Source: Jaapia argillacea MUCL 33604
Lineage: Eukaryota > Basidiomycota > Agaricomycetes > Jaapiales > Jaapiaceae
Assembly: GCA_000697665.1 (NCBI GenBank)
Contig: KL197747.1
Location: 230,719 to 294,718 of the forward strand
Direction: 5' to 3'
Length of the DNA stretch: 64,000 bases
Shown here: one piece after another, positions 35,570 to 47,960 of the stretch
Numbering within the stretch: position 1 is the first letter of the stretch
Layout: every line of letters starts with the position of its first letter
Notes under the pieces: generated by a model
Told to the model about the DNA's origin: nothing
Database searches by the model: none
What the model saw: the letters and a program-made list of their open reading frames with translations, nothing else
Translations under genes and position numbers: made by a program

Positions 35570-36325
35570 TCAAGGATCGAATAATTCCGGTTTTACTCGC
35601 TATCGAGCGTCTCAGTAGAGTTCAGTGCAATCGATTGGTCTCATTCTGTCCTCTCGCTACGATCGACTCTTGAGTTTTTTCAAGCATTCGCCCTACTCTT
35701 GTGTAGTCGACTTCGCGCTTGGAGAGTGTTGAATCGCTGATAGGGAGGACTTGTAGCTCATGTCTGCGTCGTATCTATCCCCCATTCTCATCGTAATCCG
35801 GATCCCCACTTGGACTTATCGTGGAGCATGGATGGGCTTGGATTGGGACGCCATCTATTTCTGATGGCGCCTATTGACAAGATTGTTTTACGACTTCAAT
35901 ACTACCAGCACATTAGAGCCGTTTGCGGTACAAAGGGTGCACTGAAATTTCCGGGCCCATCCAATTCCATTGCAAGGTGAGACACGCTCAGAGACGCTCA
36001 CTGAGACTGGGCCTCCCCTCAATCAAAACCATCGTTAGGCAACATTGTCCCCTTGTCCCACAAACAGATAGATATGTACGTACACGGCGTGCTCCGAACG
36101 GGCAAGCGCAAAGCGCTCAGGATACGTTGACGCTCGATTCGGAATGTACACGTACGTTCTAGAGAAGGACTGATGCTCTGCAGGCGTCTAACGAGCTGAT
36201 GCTGTATATAGTAGGCATCGACTCCAGAAACCCAGCTTCTTCCATCAACACAACCCCTCACTCTGCGAAGTCGTGCTTGAAGCGTGAAGGCTGCAACTCA
36301 CTGCAGTGGTGCATCCGTCGTTAAA
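35570..36325. other. K6-K7 intergenic region
   Basis: No gene seen. A TATATAG-like element at about 36204 could serve K7. This stretch is missing from unit A, where K4 and K5 are fused. Confidence 0.6.
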
Positions 36326-38133
36326 ATGTCGAATGACCTCCCAACCGACCTTCCTACCTTAACTTCAGCATTTTTGGCATCTGGTCTTGCAGGCAGTGAT
36401 CTGCAATCTTCAGTATCGGTTCGTCTCCCTCGACCACGTTCACCCTTCATTCTCATTGAGTCTCCGTGGTGTACAAGGAATGGACACCTACTTTGTCGGA
36501 CAGCGTCGAGTCATGGTCCTCGAAGTCTCTCCTTCTTTATCAAGACAATCTAGACCACCTGTCCTTACCGGAACAGGATGAAATAAAGAGGAATTCTACT
36601 TCCCTCAAACAAGATACTCTACCTAGTGCGGCCGATCCACAATTCGGCCAAGACGTTGTCCGGTTGGACGGGTTTGGTTACGACCAGAGGGATCGTCTAT
36701 CCACCACTGAGATCCACACTTTGATCGTCTTGTGGCTGCAATCCATTCTGGTTTCAAAGGAGGCGCAGGAACACATTTGTCAGTTGAGAGGCGACGCTGC
36801 AAAAGCTTACCTGGACGCGTTACAAAAGGTTCTCATTCCTGATCCTACAGTCTATGGATCGATACTGATATTCACATAGTTCCTCGACTGGATGCGGGAT
36901 CCGAGGCGAATCGTCGCGATTCTACCCACGTCTTCCGATCAAGAACTCCGCGATATGCGTCGACGGGGCATTCGATTGTTGATCAGCTTGTCGAAGGCTT
37001 CCGAAGAATTACCACCGTCTCTGTTCATCCCGAAACCGGAAGTGGATCGTCGTCCTGGCCGGGATGCCGATGGGGTGGGTGGATATGCGGATATCTTCAA
37101 GGGCTCTTACCTGGGAAGACTTACCGCCTTCAAACGATTGCGGGTCTTCGTCGAGAATCAGAATGCTGACCCTGACAGGAAGCGCAAAATGCAAACAGTG
37201 GGAATCGTTTTGTTCGTACTATCAGCTCCATTCATCGCCTCACTTACGCTACGTGTGGTGTTAGATGCTATTCCAGGAGGCCCTTGTATGTCGACAGATC
37301 TGCCACCCCTCTATCCTACCATTCCACGGTGTCTGGCGAGAAAAGGAGGGGAAGCTACCCTACTTGCTCGCACCGTGGATGGCGCATGGGAATGCTCACA
37401 AATTCAGTCAGGCTGAACGTCGAGGCCATGTCATTGACCGACTGGTGAGTGGCGCTGTCAGTCTACCTTCTCACGCTTATACAAGGCACCTCGAACAACA
37501 GTTGATTGGAGTTGTTGAGGGTCTGGCCTATCTCCACCAGGAAGGAATTATCCATGGTGACCTCACCGGGGTCAGTTTCAAGCCCGTCTCACTTTGTCCA
37601 TGTCCACTGACCATTTTGTTCTAGAAAAACATTCTGGTTGAGGAGAGTGACGGGGCATACCGCGCTCAACTCTGTGACTTTGGTCTTGCAATTCTGTTCA
37701 CGTCGCCATCGTCCCAACTCTACTACCAATCCAATTCTAGCGGTGGAGGTGAACGGGGGACTATTCGATGGATGGCTCCAGAGACTCTCTTTCCCCAATA
37801 TTCCAAACCAAGTTTCGAAACAGACATGTATCAATTCGCTTGCGTGGCACTTGAGGTTCGTCCCCTCCGGCCATAAACTCCACTCGAAGTTGGAAGGCCT
37901 AACCCGCGGACCGATAGTTGTATAGCGGGCAGGACCCGTTCTCCGAGTATCGACATGATGTAGAAGTTCTCCATGCTGTGACAGCCGGAACTAGACCACG
38001 GCACCCTGGGGCAGGGAAATACGGACGAACACTCCCCCGGACTCCCCTTTGGGACGTGATGGAGCAGTGTTGGAAACAGACACCTTTGGATCGTCCCACG
38101 GCGACTGTCGTGCTCAGGAAGCTCCAGAACTAG
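36326..38133 (+). CDS. K7: TKL-like protein kinase with helical N-terminal domain
   Basis: The ATG at 36326 opens with SNDLPTDLPTLTSAFLASG. After an intron the frame reads EWTPTLSDSVESWSSKS, LYQDNLDHLSLPEQDE and a helical domain ending ICQLRGDAAKAYLDALQK. Then come the linker FLDWMRDPRRIVAILP and LPPSLFIPKPEVD, the Gly loop GVGGYADIFKGSYLG, Lys in AFKRLRVF, QEALVCRQICHPSILPFHG, catalytic loop GIIHGDLTG, LCDFGLAILF, RWMAPETLF, SGQDPFSEYRHD, KYGRTLPRTPLWDVMEQCW and a C-terminus VVLRKLQN. Lys, HGD and DFG are all present. It is the closest relative of K5 and K3. It ends 333 bp before the stop of the convergent HEM13 gene. Confidence 0.85.
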
Positions 38134-38466
38134 GTCTTTATTCACGATGTTGTCTCAGCCCTGACTCGGAGGCTGGACAGTCATACTTGCGTGTGTCCTT
38201 CGACCCAGCGGCCCAACATGCGCCATTGACGTTCTTGGAAATCCCTCCCAACCTCATTTTGTTTGTAACTACCGGGGCCGTTTTGATTCTTGGAACCGGG
38301 TCATTTTATCTACGCCAAGCACCATCGTCACCTTTTTGAAAGGTCAATCTTCGTGAGCACGTTGGCCAGAGTGAGGAATGCTTTGCAAGTTAAATAAAAA
38401 TACAACAATAAATTGAATTCTTCTTCCGATCCGCGATCTGAACGAACGAGGGACACGCATCCACTT

Positions 38467-39540
38467 CTAAGCCCACTCCCTCGGTGTCTTCAAGACCTGG
38501 ATCAATTTCCACTCCTCCGTCCCTTCCTCCGATCCCATCTCAGTCATATACTCCCACCTAGCAACCTCCGGCAAACTCATCAAGATACTCTCAATCCTCG
38601 CACCAGGAGTCATCAACCCAAACTTCGTGCCTCGATCATAAACCAAGTTGAACTCGACGTATCTGCCCCTCCTCACCAACTGCCACCTTCGCATGTGGTC
38701 GTCATAAGGGAGTGACATGCGTTTGGTGAGGATGGGGAAATAGGAAGGTCCGAATGAGTCGCCCATGGTCTTGATAAAGGCGAAGAGCTCGGAAGGGGTT
38801 TTAGGGCGAGGGGCGGAGGAGCCGGAGGGCAGGTGTTTATGAGGTTCGTCGGAGAGGTCATCGAAGAAGATACCGCCGATGCCGCGAGCTTCTTGACGAT
38901 GAGGTAGATAGAAGTATTCGTCGCACCATTTTTTGAAGGCGGGGTAAAGATCGGCGCCATGCTGATCACAACCAGCTTTTAGGACGGAATGGAAATGTTT
39001 GGCATCTTCTTCGAAGAAGTATGAAGGGGTAAGATCGCATCCTCCACCGAACCACCAAGCCATGACCTTGCCCTGACCCGTATCGCCCTCCTTCAAAGGT
39101 TCGGTAATTTCAAAGTACCGATAATTAGCGTGGACGGTGGGGGCGTTAGGGTTTCTGGGATGGATAACGAGCGATAACCCGGCAGCGAAGAACGGTAGAC
39201 TCGTCTCCTTCTCTGGATCGAAAGGGATCGAGGAATGATCAGCCCTCATCTGCTTGATCGCAGCAGGCGGCAGCAATCCATGTACGATAGAGATATTCAC
39301 CCCACCCTTTTCCAAGACCGATGTGTGAGTGTTGGCTTTACCGGCGGGGGAGGAAGGATCGGGCATGGCGAAGACGCATGATTGTCCTCGACCACCTTGA
39401 GCTCTGATCCAGGAGTCGCGTTTGAACTTGGGAGCGTTTGGATCGATCTTTTCGAAGCCGGAGACGATGGATTCTTGAAGAGAAACTATATATTCTTCGA
39501 CTTGTTGGCGCATCGGTTTTTCAGAGGATGAGGATGACAT
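38467..39540 (-). CDS. HEM13: Coproporphyrinogen III oxidase (oxygen-dependent)
   Basis: Intronless 357-codon gene. The enzyme oxidatively decarboxylates coproporphyrinogen III to protoporphyrinogen IX, the sixth step after ALA formation in haem synthesis. The CPOX signature AWWFGGGCDLTPSYFFEED lies in the middle, and flanking blocks are all present: [107 protein letters not shown] and EWKLIQVLKTPREWA. There is no obvious mitochondrial presequence, in line with the cytosolic yeast enzyme. Two fossils of this gene lie at 14.3 and 31.1 kb, so this should be the only working copy in the window. Confidence 0.96.
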   Translation of the reverse strand: MSSSSSEKPMRQQVEEYIVSLQESIVSGFEKIDPNAPKFKRDSWIRAQGGRGQSCVFAMPDPSSPAGKANTHTSVLEKGGVNISIVHGLLPPAAIKQMRADHSSIPFDPEKETSLPFFAAGLSLVIHPRNPNAPTVHANYRYFEITEPLKEGDTGQGKVMAWWFGGGCDLTPSYFFEEDAKHFHSVLKAGCDQHGADLYPAFKKWCDEYFYLPHRQEARGIGGIFFDDLSDEPHKHLPSGSSAPRPKTPSELFAFIKTMGDSFGPSYFPILTKRMSLPYDDHMRRWQLVRRGRYVEFNLVYDRGTKFGLMTPGARIESILMSLPEVARWEYMTEMGSEEGTEEWKLIQVLKTPREWA

Positions 39541-40039
39541 GGTAGTTTGAACGGTTGGGGGCTGGTGGTCGAATGGAATGGGTGCGAGGGTGGAAACAGA
39601 GGTTGATATCCATGATTTTTCTGGATGGCTCGTATATTTAGTTGTGGAGAAAGTATCTCGATGGGCCGCGGCTTGTTCTCAGCGATTCGAACGTTTCCCC
39701 TTATGTTGCGCTCTAGCCTCAACTCAGAAAAATGACAGAAAAAGTGGGCTGATACTCCCAGTTCGTACGAGTGGCTGGAGAATATTTCTTATCTGAGAAA
39801 CCATTCAGCGCAGAGGGAGGGGAGAATGAATAGATAGGGTTGCTGCATGATTTGGAACAAAAGATGTAAATCGATGGTGGCGGGGCAAGAGGCGAGAGGA
39901 GGAAAGAGCTAAATACTCGACGATAGACGAGGGGGGCTTCGACATCAAAGGAAGGTCGTGTCTTAACCACTCAGACAGGATGGTGGGGGATTCGGGGAAG
40001 ATATCCTGCCGACGGCGGGGTTCCCAACCCAGCGCGAGG
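39541..40039. other. HEM13 upstream region
   Basis: Likely HEM13 promoter. I see no supported gene. The upstream frames are not in phase with the HEM13 start. Confidence 0.5.
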
Positions 40040-40390
40040 ATTGTTAGTAGTCACATCAACAACACCTCTGTACTAAACTTCGGGCCAGATGCCGGGGCAC
40101 TAGGAGGAAGACCGATAAGGGTACTACTTTAGAAGAAGAAAAATCACCGGCTAGTATAACGAAGTAGACAGGGCCAGCAATTGTGAGACCTTCTGGATCG
40201 CAAAATGAGTTCAGCTTCGGGATTGGTGATGGTCTGGTAAACAGGTTGACTTCGTTACAGCATGTCAACAGGGTTTCGTGGGTGTGTGGATCGTCAGGAT
40301 CCCTAAAACAGTGGAGCTCTTGACTTCGAACGATGGAGTGTTGGACAAGATTTGGGCGACGACAGGTTCCAGGGACATCTTCGAGTTCAA
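40040..40390 (-). CDS. Possible small multi-exon gene
   Basis: After a good 3' splice-like site (TATTTTGTCAG) an ATG at about 40382 opens with SLEPVVAQILSNTPSFEVKS, followed by TVLGILTIHTPTKP. A downstream exon could read TNPEAELILRSRRSHNCWP. The amino-acid make-up looks real, but the splice pattern and end are unclear and I do not recognise the family. Confidence 0.3.
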
Positions 40391-40657
40391 CCTGACAAAA
40401 TATTACGCGTGACATACAAATCACTACAAATCAGGCAAGTCACATAGATCGTGATCTGTTACCTTTGTCACTAAGCGCCACCTGATCATGTCGCGTTAAC
40501 CTGAAGAGGAGATTCAAACATGGGTCGGGGCAGGAAATCCGACTGTTTGAACATATTCCTCAGGAAGCTCTTCTGAGGCAACTCTCTTGTTCTCCACCCT
40601 CATCTCCCCCCTAAAATCTGCTTGTACCGAAATTGCTCACTCCCATACCGACCCAAG

Positions 40658-41780
40658 ATGGCCGTAGGTAAGCTCATTGTCCCTTTGTCGATCCGCATTG
40701 GATGAGTTCTGATACGCTACAACGACACTAGTATCAGCTAATCGCCCTACAAACCGGCTAGTTCGCAAGCCCGCCCATATGGGCAAAGTGACATTCGCGG
40801 ATCTCCAGGTGGTGTTTAAATTCAGCAAGAACAAATTGAATCATCTTCGGGTTCGTGGTTCTCAAATATGCCTGACAGCCTACTGAAACTCCCGAACGTC
40901 AGGGTAAGATTCAGGACCTTGTTAAGGAGTACGTGGACGTGAACCGTACGTGGGCTAGCCAGGATCCGGAACGTATGAAAGCTTTGAAACACAAGGTATG
41001 TCGGCTAGTCACTCAGTTAAAGACCATTGGTATTGATTGCAACTCTTACAGGTCGTGGATCGTATCCCTGCTCTTGGGGCATATGAGGACTCTTGGCCCG
41101 TCGAAGTCATTGCTAGGTGCTGGTTGAAGAAAGAACGCGAATGCGAGTCCTGTTTTCTCAGCCTGCACACTCGATTGTAACAATTGTCCAGACATATCCG
41201 TCCATGGTATGGACACTGACATTATGGAGGAATATGTCGATGAAGATCTGGTGGACGGGATGCCCCCATCATCGAAGAACTCGCCCGGGCGTCGCAGCGA
41301 AGTGAGTCGAACGTTTCATTGGATGTATAGTTGTTCCTCATAACATATTCTCAGGGTCCCGTCCCAGTCACCCCTCTGTCCCGTTCTACTCGTTCCTCCC
41401 GTCCCGCATTTGCTTCGACATCGGCTCCCTCGACCTCGTCCTCCACGCCATCTTCCCCAGTCTCTCAATCATTCGGTTCAGGGGGTAGACGTCAAAACGG
41501 GAGCACCTCACAAGTCCGATCTCCAGCCACCAACTCCCCCACCCGAGGATCCCCAACCGACCCCGAAAATACCGTCCAAGAGTGGCTCGAGGGGTACGGT
41601 ATTGAGGACCTATACGAACGATTCGCAGCTGCCGGCATAACAAGTGCCGACGAACTCGGCAGATCTGCTGCATGGTCTGAAGAGACGCGACGCGCGCTAT
41701 ACGATAAGATTTTGGGAGAGATCAAGGCCGACCTTTTCTATGAGACACAACTTGGGGACGCCTTGCGTCTTCAAGATTGA
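40658..41780 (+). CDS. Conserved hypothetical protein with SAM-like C-terminal domain
   Basis: The ATG at 40658 is followed at once by a short intron, giving MAVVSANRPTNRLVRKPAHM. Later exons read VTFADLQVVFKFSKNKLNHL, IQDLVKEYVDVNRTWASQDP, VVDRIPALGAYEDSWPVEVI and an acidic DIMEEYVDEDLVDGMPPSS. A long Ser/Thr/Pro-rich linker leads to a C-terminal helical block (TVQEWLEGYGIEDLYERFAA, GITSADEL) that resembles a SAM domain. I recall homologues only as hypothetical fungal proteins. The fourth intron border (about 41150) is uncertain. The gene ends at the TGA at 41778-41780 and converges on K8. Confidence 0.7.
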
Positions 41781-41913
41781 TCTGTGTTACTTATGTTGCG
41801 TAATGGCTGTACGTTGTGGTTGTACCCCGTAGTTGACTAGGTTTTCTCGTGTCTCTTCGTTGGTGATCTTTTCTTTGTATTTTCATCTTGTAATACTAGT
41901 ATATTTATCCAAC

Positions 41914-42162
41914 CTAGGGGGTTGCAAAGGTTCCTCCTGCATCAGGAGTGTCCGTGGCAGAGGACGATCTCCTCTCAAATGGTGAAGTATGTACTAAATT
42001 CGAGTCGACCATATTCGTTGTACTGGCTGAGAGCTTCCTATTTGCGGTCATAGATTTGAACGACTGGGATTGATTCTCGCAAGAGCTTGGGACGAACCCC
42101 GATCTCAGGCCGGCGGGCTCATTTTGCTCTGAACGCTTTACAGAGGCTTGAAGTGAGGGCAT
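41914..42162 (-). CDS. Small Ser-rich open frame, doubtful
   Basis: 82 codons with an ATG, Ser/Thr/Asn-rich and low in structure (for example SAMTANRKLS-like and SSSATDTPDAGG stretches). It lies between K8 and the convergent gene. It may be chance or a terminal exon. Confidence 0.2.
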   Translation of the reverse strand: MPSLQASVKRSEQNEPAGLRSGFVPSSCENQSQSFKSMTANRKLSASTTNMVDSNLVHTSPFERRSSSATDTPDAGGTFATP

Positions 42163-42251
42163 AGAGGCGAGTGTTTATTAGTGAAGGACTGAGAAATAGG
42201 TTGGGTGACGGGATTATGTTAACGTGAGGTAGGAGGATGCTATCACATAGC

Positions 42252-45223
42252 TCAGGTAGCTTCGACGAAGGGCGAAATCCTTGTGAGGATCGACAAAGCA
42301 GAGGTCGCTCCCACCCTACAACGAGGCATCACATGCCAACAATCCATTGTCAAAGCCCATAGTCTAGCATCCATGCCGTTCGGAGGGACCAGTGGCCACG
42401 GATAGGCTGCCTTATTTGTCTTCATCTCCTCTTGAATTTTCCGGGGTAAGCCTCCATCAGCAGTAATTGCCCACGGTATTGTCGTGGTGTATAGCTAACC
42501 AATCTGTTCAGCGATCTTAAGAACAGGAAGAGTCAACGGGGTGACATACCTCCATAATCACACAACCAAAGGCCCACATGTCTGTAGTCACATCGTGAAA
42601 GACGTAGCGCCCTGAACCGTCGGGGACAAACATCTCTGGGGGCAGCCACCTCGCGTGTGTGAGATCTTGAGTGGTAGTGGCAAGGTGGTGAGCAATGGAG
42701 TTCACATCCATTCGGATATTGGATAGTCCAAAATCGATGAGGTGAGCACGGTCCGTCGCGTCAACCATAATGTTATCCTGATCAGTCGGCGAAGTTCAAT
42801 AAACCGTAAGACAGCACGTTTCGACAACTGCTCACCGCGCGCATATCGCAGTGAACAATCCCCATTTCGTTGTGGAGATAGTTCAGTGCATCGATGGCTT
42901 GCCGTAACTGTTATGAGAGTCAATTTGCAACGCCAGGTGACTTTTACGCCCGGCTCACCACATGGTTGATTTGCCACGGAGACGGATACTTGTCAATGGC
43001 CCAACTTTTCCCTTGCATCCCGTCAATAAAATCCGAGACCATGTATAATGAATCAGGAGTGGAATATAAACCAAGAAATTTCACGATATGTGGATGATCA
43101 GCTTGTTCCCAAACAATGGCTTCACGGAGGATGTTCTGAATAAAAATGGACGGGATGAGCCTTGGACAAAACGAAGGTAGCCATCCACATGCCTTCCGAA
43201 GATCACTATTGTTTACCAACTGTTTCAGAGCAACGGCTCTCCCGTTTCTCATTGTACCGCGAGAGACTCGCGAGTACCCCCCGCGCTGAATATCTAAAGT
43301 GTTTGTCGATAGCCATATGTCGCCGGGGACGTAAACATCCCAGATTTCGGGGTATTTATCCCATGACTTGCATAAACGCCGCAACAAATGAATGGCTCGA
43401 CGGCGGAATTGAAATGTTGAATGAAATTTGTAGATGCGATTCTCCCCTTGCGTGGGCAATATCCCCAGTACCTATTTCGCCGTAGTCAGCGCCTTTTTCG
43501 TCCTCGAAAACGGTTTACCAACCTTTCGAAGGGTGGCGATCCACAGATGGGAATCCGCCAGTAGGAGAGAAAGATACGTGTAAGGCGTAGGAGAATTTAG
43601 CAGAGCAGCCAACCAAATGAGGTTTCCCGTGAACTCCCTTAACCCAGGATCTGGGAAACTCGGGATCTGGTCCATATGAGGCCAATCGCGGTAAGGGGTG
43701 TTGAAACCAGGGCGGTCTTGGAGAAGATGGATTGCATACTGCTCGTTTGTGGACAATCGCTGAACGTTGTTTGAGTTGTATTCGGGAAGTTTCCCACTAG
43801 TATCGGTAACCCAAGCATGGAGATTCCTTCGGAGATACTCATCGTGCGCCTCTTTCCCCTCTTTGACGTATGCGTCGCATTCGATGCGGCATCTCGATGA
43901 GAGGAGGGTATGGATGCCCCAGCTGGTATCTTCAGAAAGGCGGACCTACAAGGATAAAAAGCTCAGAGGACCCTGTCGAAGTGACACCAATCTAGCCAGG
44001 AAAGCTTACTGAATATTGTGTGTTGCTTGGATGTCCGATGCTGCCCTTTCCAAAATTTGAAAGGTAGCCATAGATGGCGCAATACCCCAGGACGGTCACT
44101 TTGAGTGCACTCTTGACATGTTTCATTACAGTTTCATGGAGCCAATCGGTGAAGAGGGTGGCTCGCTGCTGTTCAATTACCAAGTAGGATCTCCACTTTG
44201 GGTCACATGGAAGGTAGAGAATATGGGCTAGGGTGTCGGCGCATTAATAAATTAGGAGATCCAAAAGTAGAGATATCACCTATTGCAAACGGATTTGCCA
44301 ACAAGAGCATGTCAATTCTATTCTTCTTGAGCCTCCCTTGTAGGGTAAGGATTCTCTGCAGGGAGTCTGATAAAGTGGCGTCAGAAATGGGCCAAAGTCT
44401 CGCGTGACGAACTCCAGCCTACGCACATTGAACTTTGGTACTGAATGTCACTCTACTAGGTAGCATCCTGGAACGTTGGTCGATTGGACTGTCCAACATA
44501 TGATTTCCCCGAAGAGTGAGGCGAACAGCTCCTCTCGCACTAGCCTGGCATGCTGCATTCAAGCGACCACAGAGCGTCCAGGAGATCGCCCAACGATCGG
44601 CTCCGACACTACCGTTGCGTTTCTAGTCGACAGTTGAGGAAAGCAACACCCATCAGGGGAGCGGCCTCACCTTTAACCACTCCATCCAGCCATTTTCGAA
44701 ATCTTGGTCAGTGATATACTCTATCTTCCAGCCGATTTGCTCAGCCGTCTCCCTGATTTTGCCGTGGATTGTGTCCCTGAGCAACAAAAAGCCATGAGGC
44801 TCGACCACCGTAGTGAGTATACCGATGCCCTCTCCGATACCGCCTTTGAATCTAGTCCAATCTCCGAGTCAGCATACGAAACAAGGATACCCAACGATGT
44901 GTTGCACTCACCCGGAAATCTTTTCCAAGGATTTCTCGTGGTCAACCAAGTCATAGGATCCATGGCCGCCCCCGTTCGTAACAATGCTGAGAACGGGAGT
45001 GTTAGCCTCATCATTAGACCGTTCAAGCGCATGGACATACTACCAGTGAACGCGGAGGTTGTCGTCAGGCCTGGGTCTGCGTCGGTTCTGCAACTTTTTG
45101 TCTATCATGTTATTAAACGCGATCTGAATTCCAGAGTCATCACGATCAGCGCCGAGAGTCAGATGCGCAAAGCTGAAGACTTACTTGTCTTTGCGTAGCT
45201 GTCGGAGGAGCTGGTAAATTCAT
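42252..45223 (-). CDS. K8: divergent protein kinase with long N-terminal region
   Basis: The minus-strand exon chain starts at the ATG at 45223 (NLPAPPTATQRQ). It continues through HCIVTNGGGHGSYDLVDHEK, FKGGIGEGIGILTTVVEPHG, RDTIHGKIRETAEQIGWKIE, RWAISWTLCGRLNAACQASA and YLSNFGKGSIGHPSNTQYS to EYLRRNLHAWVTDTSGKLPE. The kinase domain then has QRGGYSRVSRGTMRNG, VALKQLVNN, ILREAIVWEQADHPHIVKF, catalytic loop MGIVHCDMRA (Asp present), HLIDFGLSNI, RWLPPEMFV, DMWAFGCVIME and MDARLWALTMDCW, ending at a TGA at 42252-42254. ATP-site Lys, catalytic Asp and DFG are intact. The N-terminal third might be a separate gene: one frame can end near 44225 without splicing. It is only distantly related to the other kinases here. 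Confidence 0.65.
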
Positions 45224-45989
45224 CTTGGGAAGTTGTGCGATTGTGGTGGATTTCAGGCTCCCCGCTGGAAGGTTGCTTTATATCCATGGGGAGAGGACAA
45301 CAGGGCAAGAAACCGTGTAAGTAATCATGACGATTTGACGTCCCGCGAGTTCTCCGCGAACACAACAGGCCTCAGCGAGCATCCAAGTGATGAAACTAGA
45401 TTCCATGTTGACTCGGAGGATAGACGCCAACCATTGTATTTTGTGGGTGCGTGGAAACTTTGTTGTTCTTATTCAGAATACATCCTTGTGCGATATCACG
45501 TCCATCAAGACGGAGAGATCAACTTGAAGTTCATCAAAGGGGAAAGAAGAGCGCATCCATCGCGACGCGAGAGTTAGAGCCGATGGGAAGATGGGGAGCA
45601 TTGTGGGCGCCAGAAATGCCAGATGCACGCAGAAACCCAAAATTGTCGTCAGGACCAGGTCGGGACACAAAAAGGACGTTGGCATTCGAACAAAAGATCC
45701 AGGGGTGCCATATTGTTCGACAATGAGGTATAGATTGTTGACTGAGCCGAAGCAGAACAAGAGGACTCGGATGTGCGCCAATGTCATGATGGCGGGAACA
45801 CCTCGAAAACATCCCAGTTGTTGTTGGTCGCGAAAAGGAAGTAGGAGTGTGTCGAGTTTCAGCAGGTTTCTGCTACCTCGACCTCTAGGCATTGGAAAAC
45901 ACCATCATTCTTTCTACTTGCTTTCTACTGTACAATTCATCAAAACTACCGTGTCTCTTCCAACGCACGGAAATATTGAGCAACAACCC
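45224..45989. other. No supported gene
   Basis: Long frames exist on both strands (plus 45233-45577; minus 45473-45892, with two hydrophobic stretches), but they overlap and neither resembles a known family. Confidence 0.4.
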
Positions 45990-47800
45990 CTTTCCCCTCC
46001 TCTCATTCCACCTTTTCAAGCATTCCCACGCAAACATTTACCATCGACGTCCTAACCGCGAGGAGAAAAGTGTCATAAATCCCTCCTTCTACCTGACGGG
46101 GTTCGGGAATCAGCTTCAAGTTTGATTCCGGAGGAGAGGGAAGCGCTACCTGCCACGCTCGCAAGGAGCAGCCCGTCGCACCACTGTATCAAACCCAAAC
46201 CAACCTCTCGACCCGACGCTACCATAGATTCATCGGTCCTCCCTCCTAGTCACCTCCTCTCTCTACCCCTCGTTGGCCTTCCTCCTTCCGGTGTTCGCAT
46301 AGCATCTCCCCTGCCGTTCTCTGAGCCATCTCATGCTCCACTCTTCTCTACGAATCTCCTGTGTTGCTTCTGTGAGAATCCTGTTTTCGCTCTTCGTTCA
46401 TCAGGTCTTCCGCATACAGCCTCTTTTCGCGATGCCCAAGTGAAATTCTCCCAATCATCCTGGGTGCGTGCCTTCTTCTGCTCCTCTCCTCTCCACGCCG
46501 GCCAAACTACAGTATATCCGGAAGGAAGAGTCGAACCAAGGTAGAATCACATCGGGACTATCGGATGGTCAGAATTGGTCTTGTCGAGTGGATGGAGGAT
46601 ATGCGGGCGAGGGACATGGCTAAGGCTACGAACCGAAGCGCGAAGCAAGACTGAAAGGGAGCTGAATGTCAATAACGAGAGTCAATAGAGACGTAGTCGG
46701 GAACAGCGAAAGATGATGACAGAAAGAGAACGAGCGAGTGGGTGTATGCGCATCGATCCTAAGGGCGAGGGCGAATCAAACGGCATGAACCCAAGAGGAA
46801 GTGGAAAGAAACGGGACATGACAAGAAGGAAGATCAGTCGAGGAGAGAAAAGGAGAAAGGCGGGAGAAAGGTGGAAACGGGCAGACGTACAGCTGTAAAG
46901 CCCGAATAGCCAACTTGAATACCTTGGCCGACGAGGTATCTATCCCATACATAGTCGGACGATCGGTGCTCGGTCGCGGGTATCTGTTCTTCCCATTAGT
47001 AATGTCTCGCCGCGTTAAGATAACTGTAGCGCGGAAGAGAGAAGTCACGTACCCTGAAATGACATCAAAGCTTCATCTCTCCTTCCTTTATCTCTCGACC
47101 TTGAGAAAATGAGTTGGAAGTGCAAAATAGCAGGACTTGTGTACGCGATCGGTCGATGTCGCGGATCGCCTGGTTGATCCTATCGCAGATTGTGGGTTCT
47201 TGTTAGAATGATCACGATTTAATGTGGTTGTGGAGAGAGAGCGCGCGATTATGTATAATGCAGGAGGAGCGGAAAAAGCCTCAGGGAAGGGGTGAGACTG
47301 TGGGACACACCTGAGTGCCAACTTTGACGTGCAGGATAACAGGAGAACGGCTGTGCATTACAAACGGCCCATCTCGTTCTCGCAAGTCATCCTCTTCCAC
47401 TGGTCCTTCAAGTTGTCCTCGTCCGCCATCCATTCCAACTCCACGCGAGTAAATGGGAGCTACGTGGAGAGGCGAATCGAAATCGAGGGAAAGGAGTGAG
47501 AGATATCTGCAGACTGACGTCAAGATGGATGATCACAGACACGGGGCTCCGATGCGCAGGCCCGCGAAAGCACGTAAAATACTTACTGGTGTCGCCACGG
47601 CGGGCGTGGGTGAGAGTAATGCGAGGAGACGTGCACCTGTCGTTGCGGTCACCGGGTCCGCGGAGTCGTGGTGTGTTGACTTGGTGTTGACGAGAAGTAT
47701 TCATTCGGTCGGAAACTCCATCAAATGGGAGAGTTGGGAAATCTGGAGAGAATTTGGCACTGTGCTGAGAGTCCTGGGCTCCAAGCTTGTCCTCATTTGA
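45990..47800. repeat. L segment, copy 1
   Basis: About 1.8 kb with diverged copies at 53.4-55.5 kb and, more weakly, 62.0-63.2 kb.

Shared landmarks include GGAAGGAAGAGT(C/A)GAACCAAGG, GTCGAGTGGATGGAGG and ACGTACAGCTGTAAAGCCCGA, and the CTACGTGGAGAGG tract near the right end. On the minus strand there are coding-like pieces, such as KVFKLAIRALQL before a gtacgt donor and EDNLKDQWKRM, but no complete gene. It probably held part of a gene of unknown function. Confidence 0.7.
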
Positions 47801-47960
47801 CCAGAAGTTGGAGCTCATCAGGCTGTGGGAACTACAGAGGCCGTAGATTCGCTCCCCTTTGCAACTGGTCGAACCCCTTGCTGCTCTCGCATAACCCGAA
47901 ATCTGGCCAGCAAAGGATTATCCTATTGGTGAGAGACCGTGAATATTGTGATGATGGTCT

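Larger units (their letters stand above)
32255..39540. repeat. Segmental tandem duplication, unit B
   Basis: Second copy of the kinase-kinase-HEM13 unit, holding K6, K7 and the intact HEM13. It is longer than unit A because it keeps the K6-K7 intergenic region (35570-36325). Confidence 0.85.

Noticed and set aside
39541-39722. Upstream frame as a possible mitochondrial presequence of HEM13
   Set aside because: It is not in phase with the HEM13 start and no intron joining it is visible. Fungal HEM13 is normally cytosolic.
39930-40000. tRNA-like stretch on the minus strand (GAGTGGTTAAGAC)
   Set aside because: The D-arm-like motif is present, but there is no seven-base anticodon loop with a matching stem, no B-box of the GGTTCRANNCC type and no acceptor stem pairing.
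45473-45892. 140-codon minus-strand frame with two hydrophobic stretches, a possible membrane protein
   Set aside because: No splice context or known family. It is overlapped by equally open frames on the other strand, so it may be chance.
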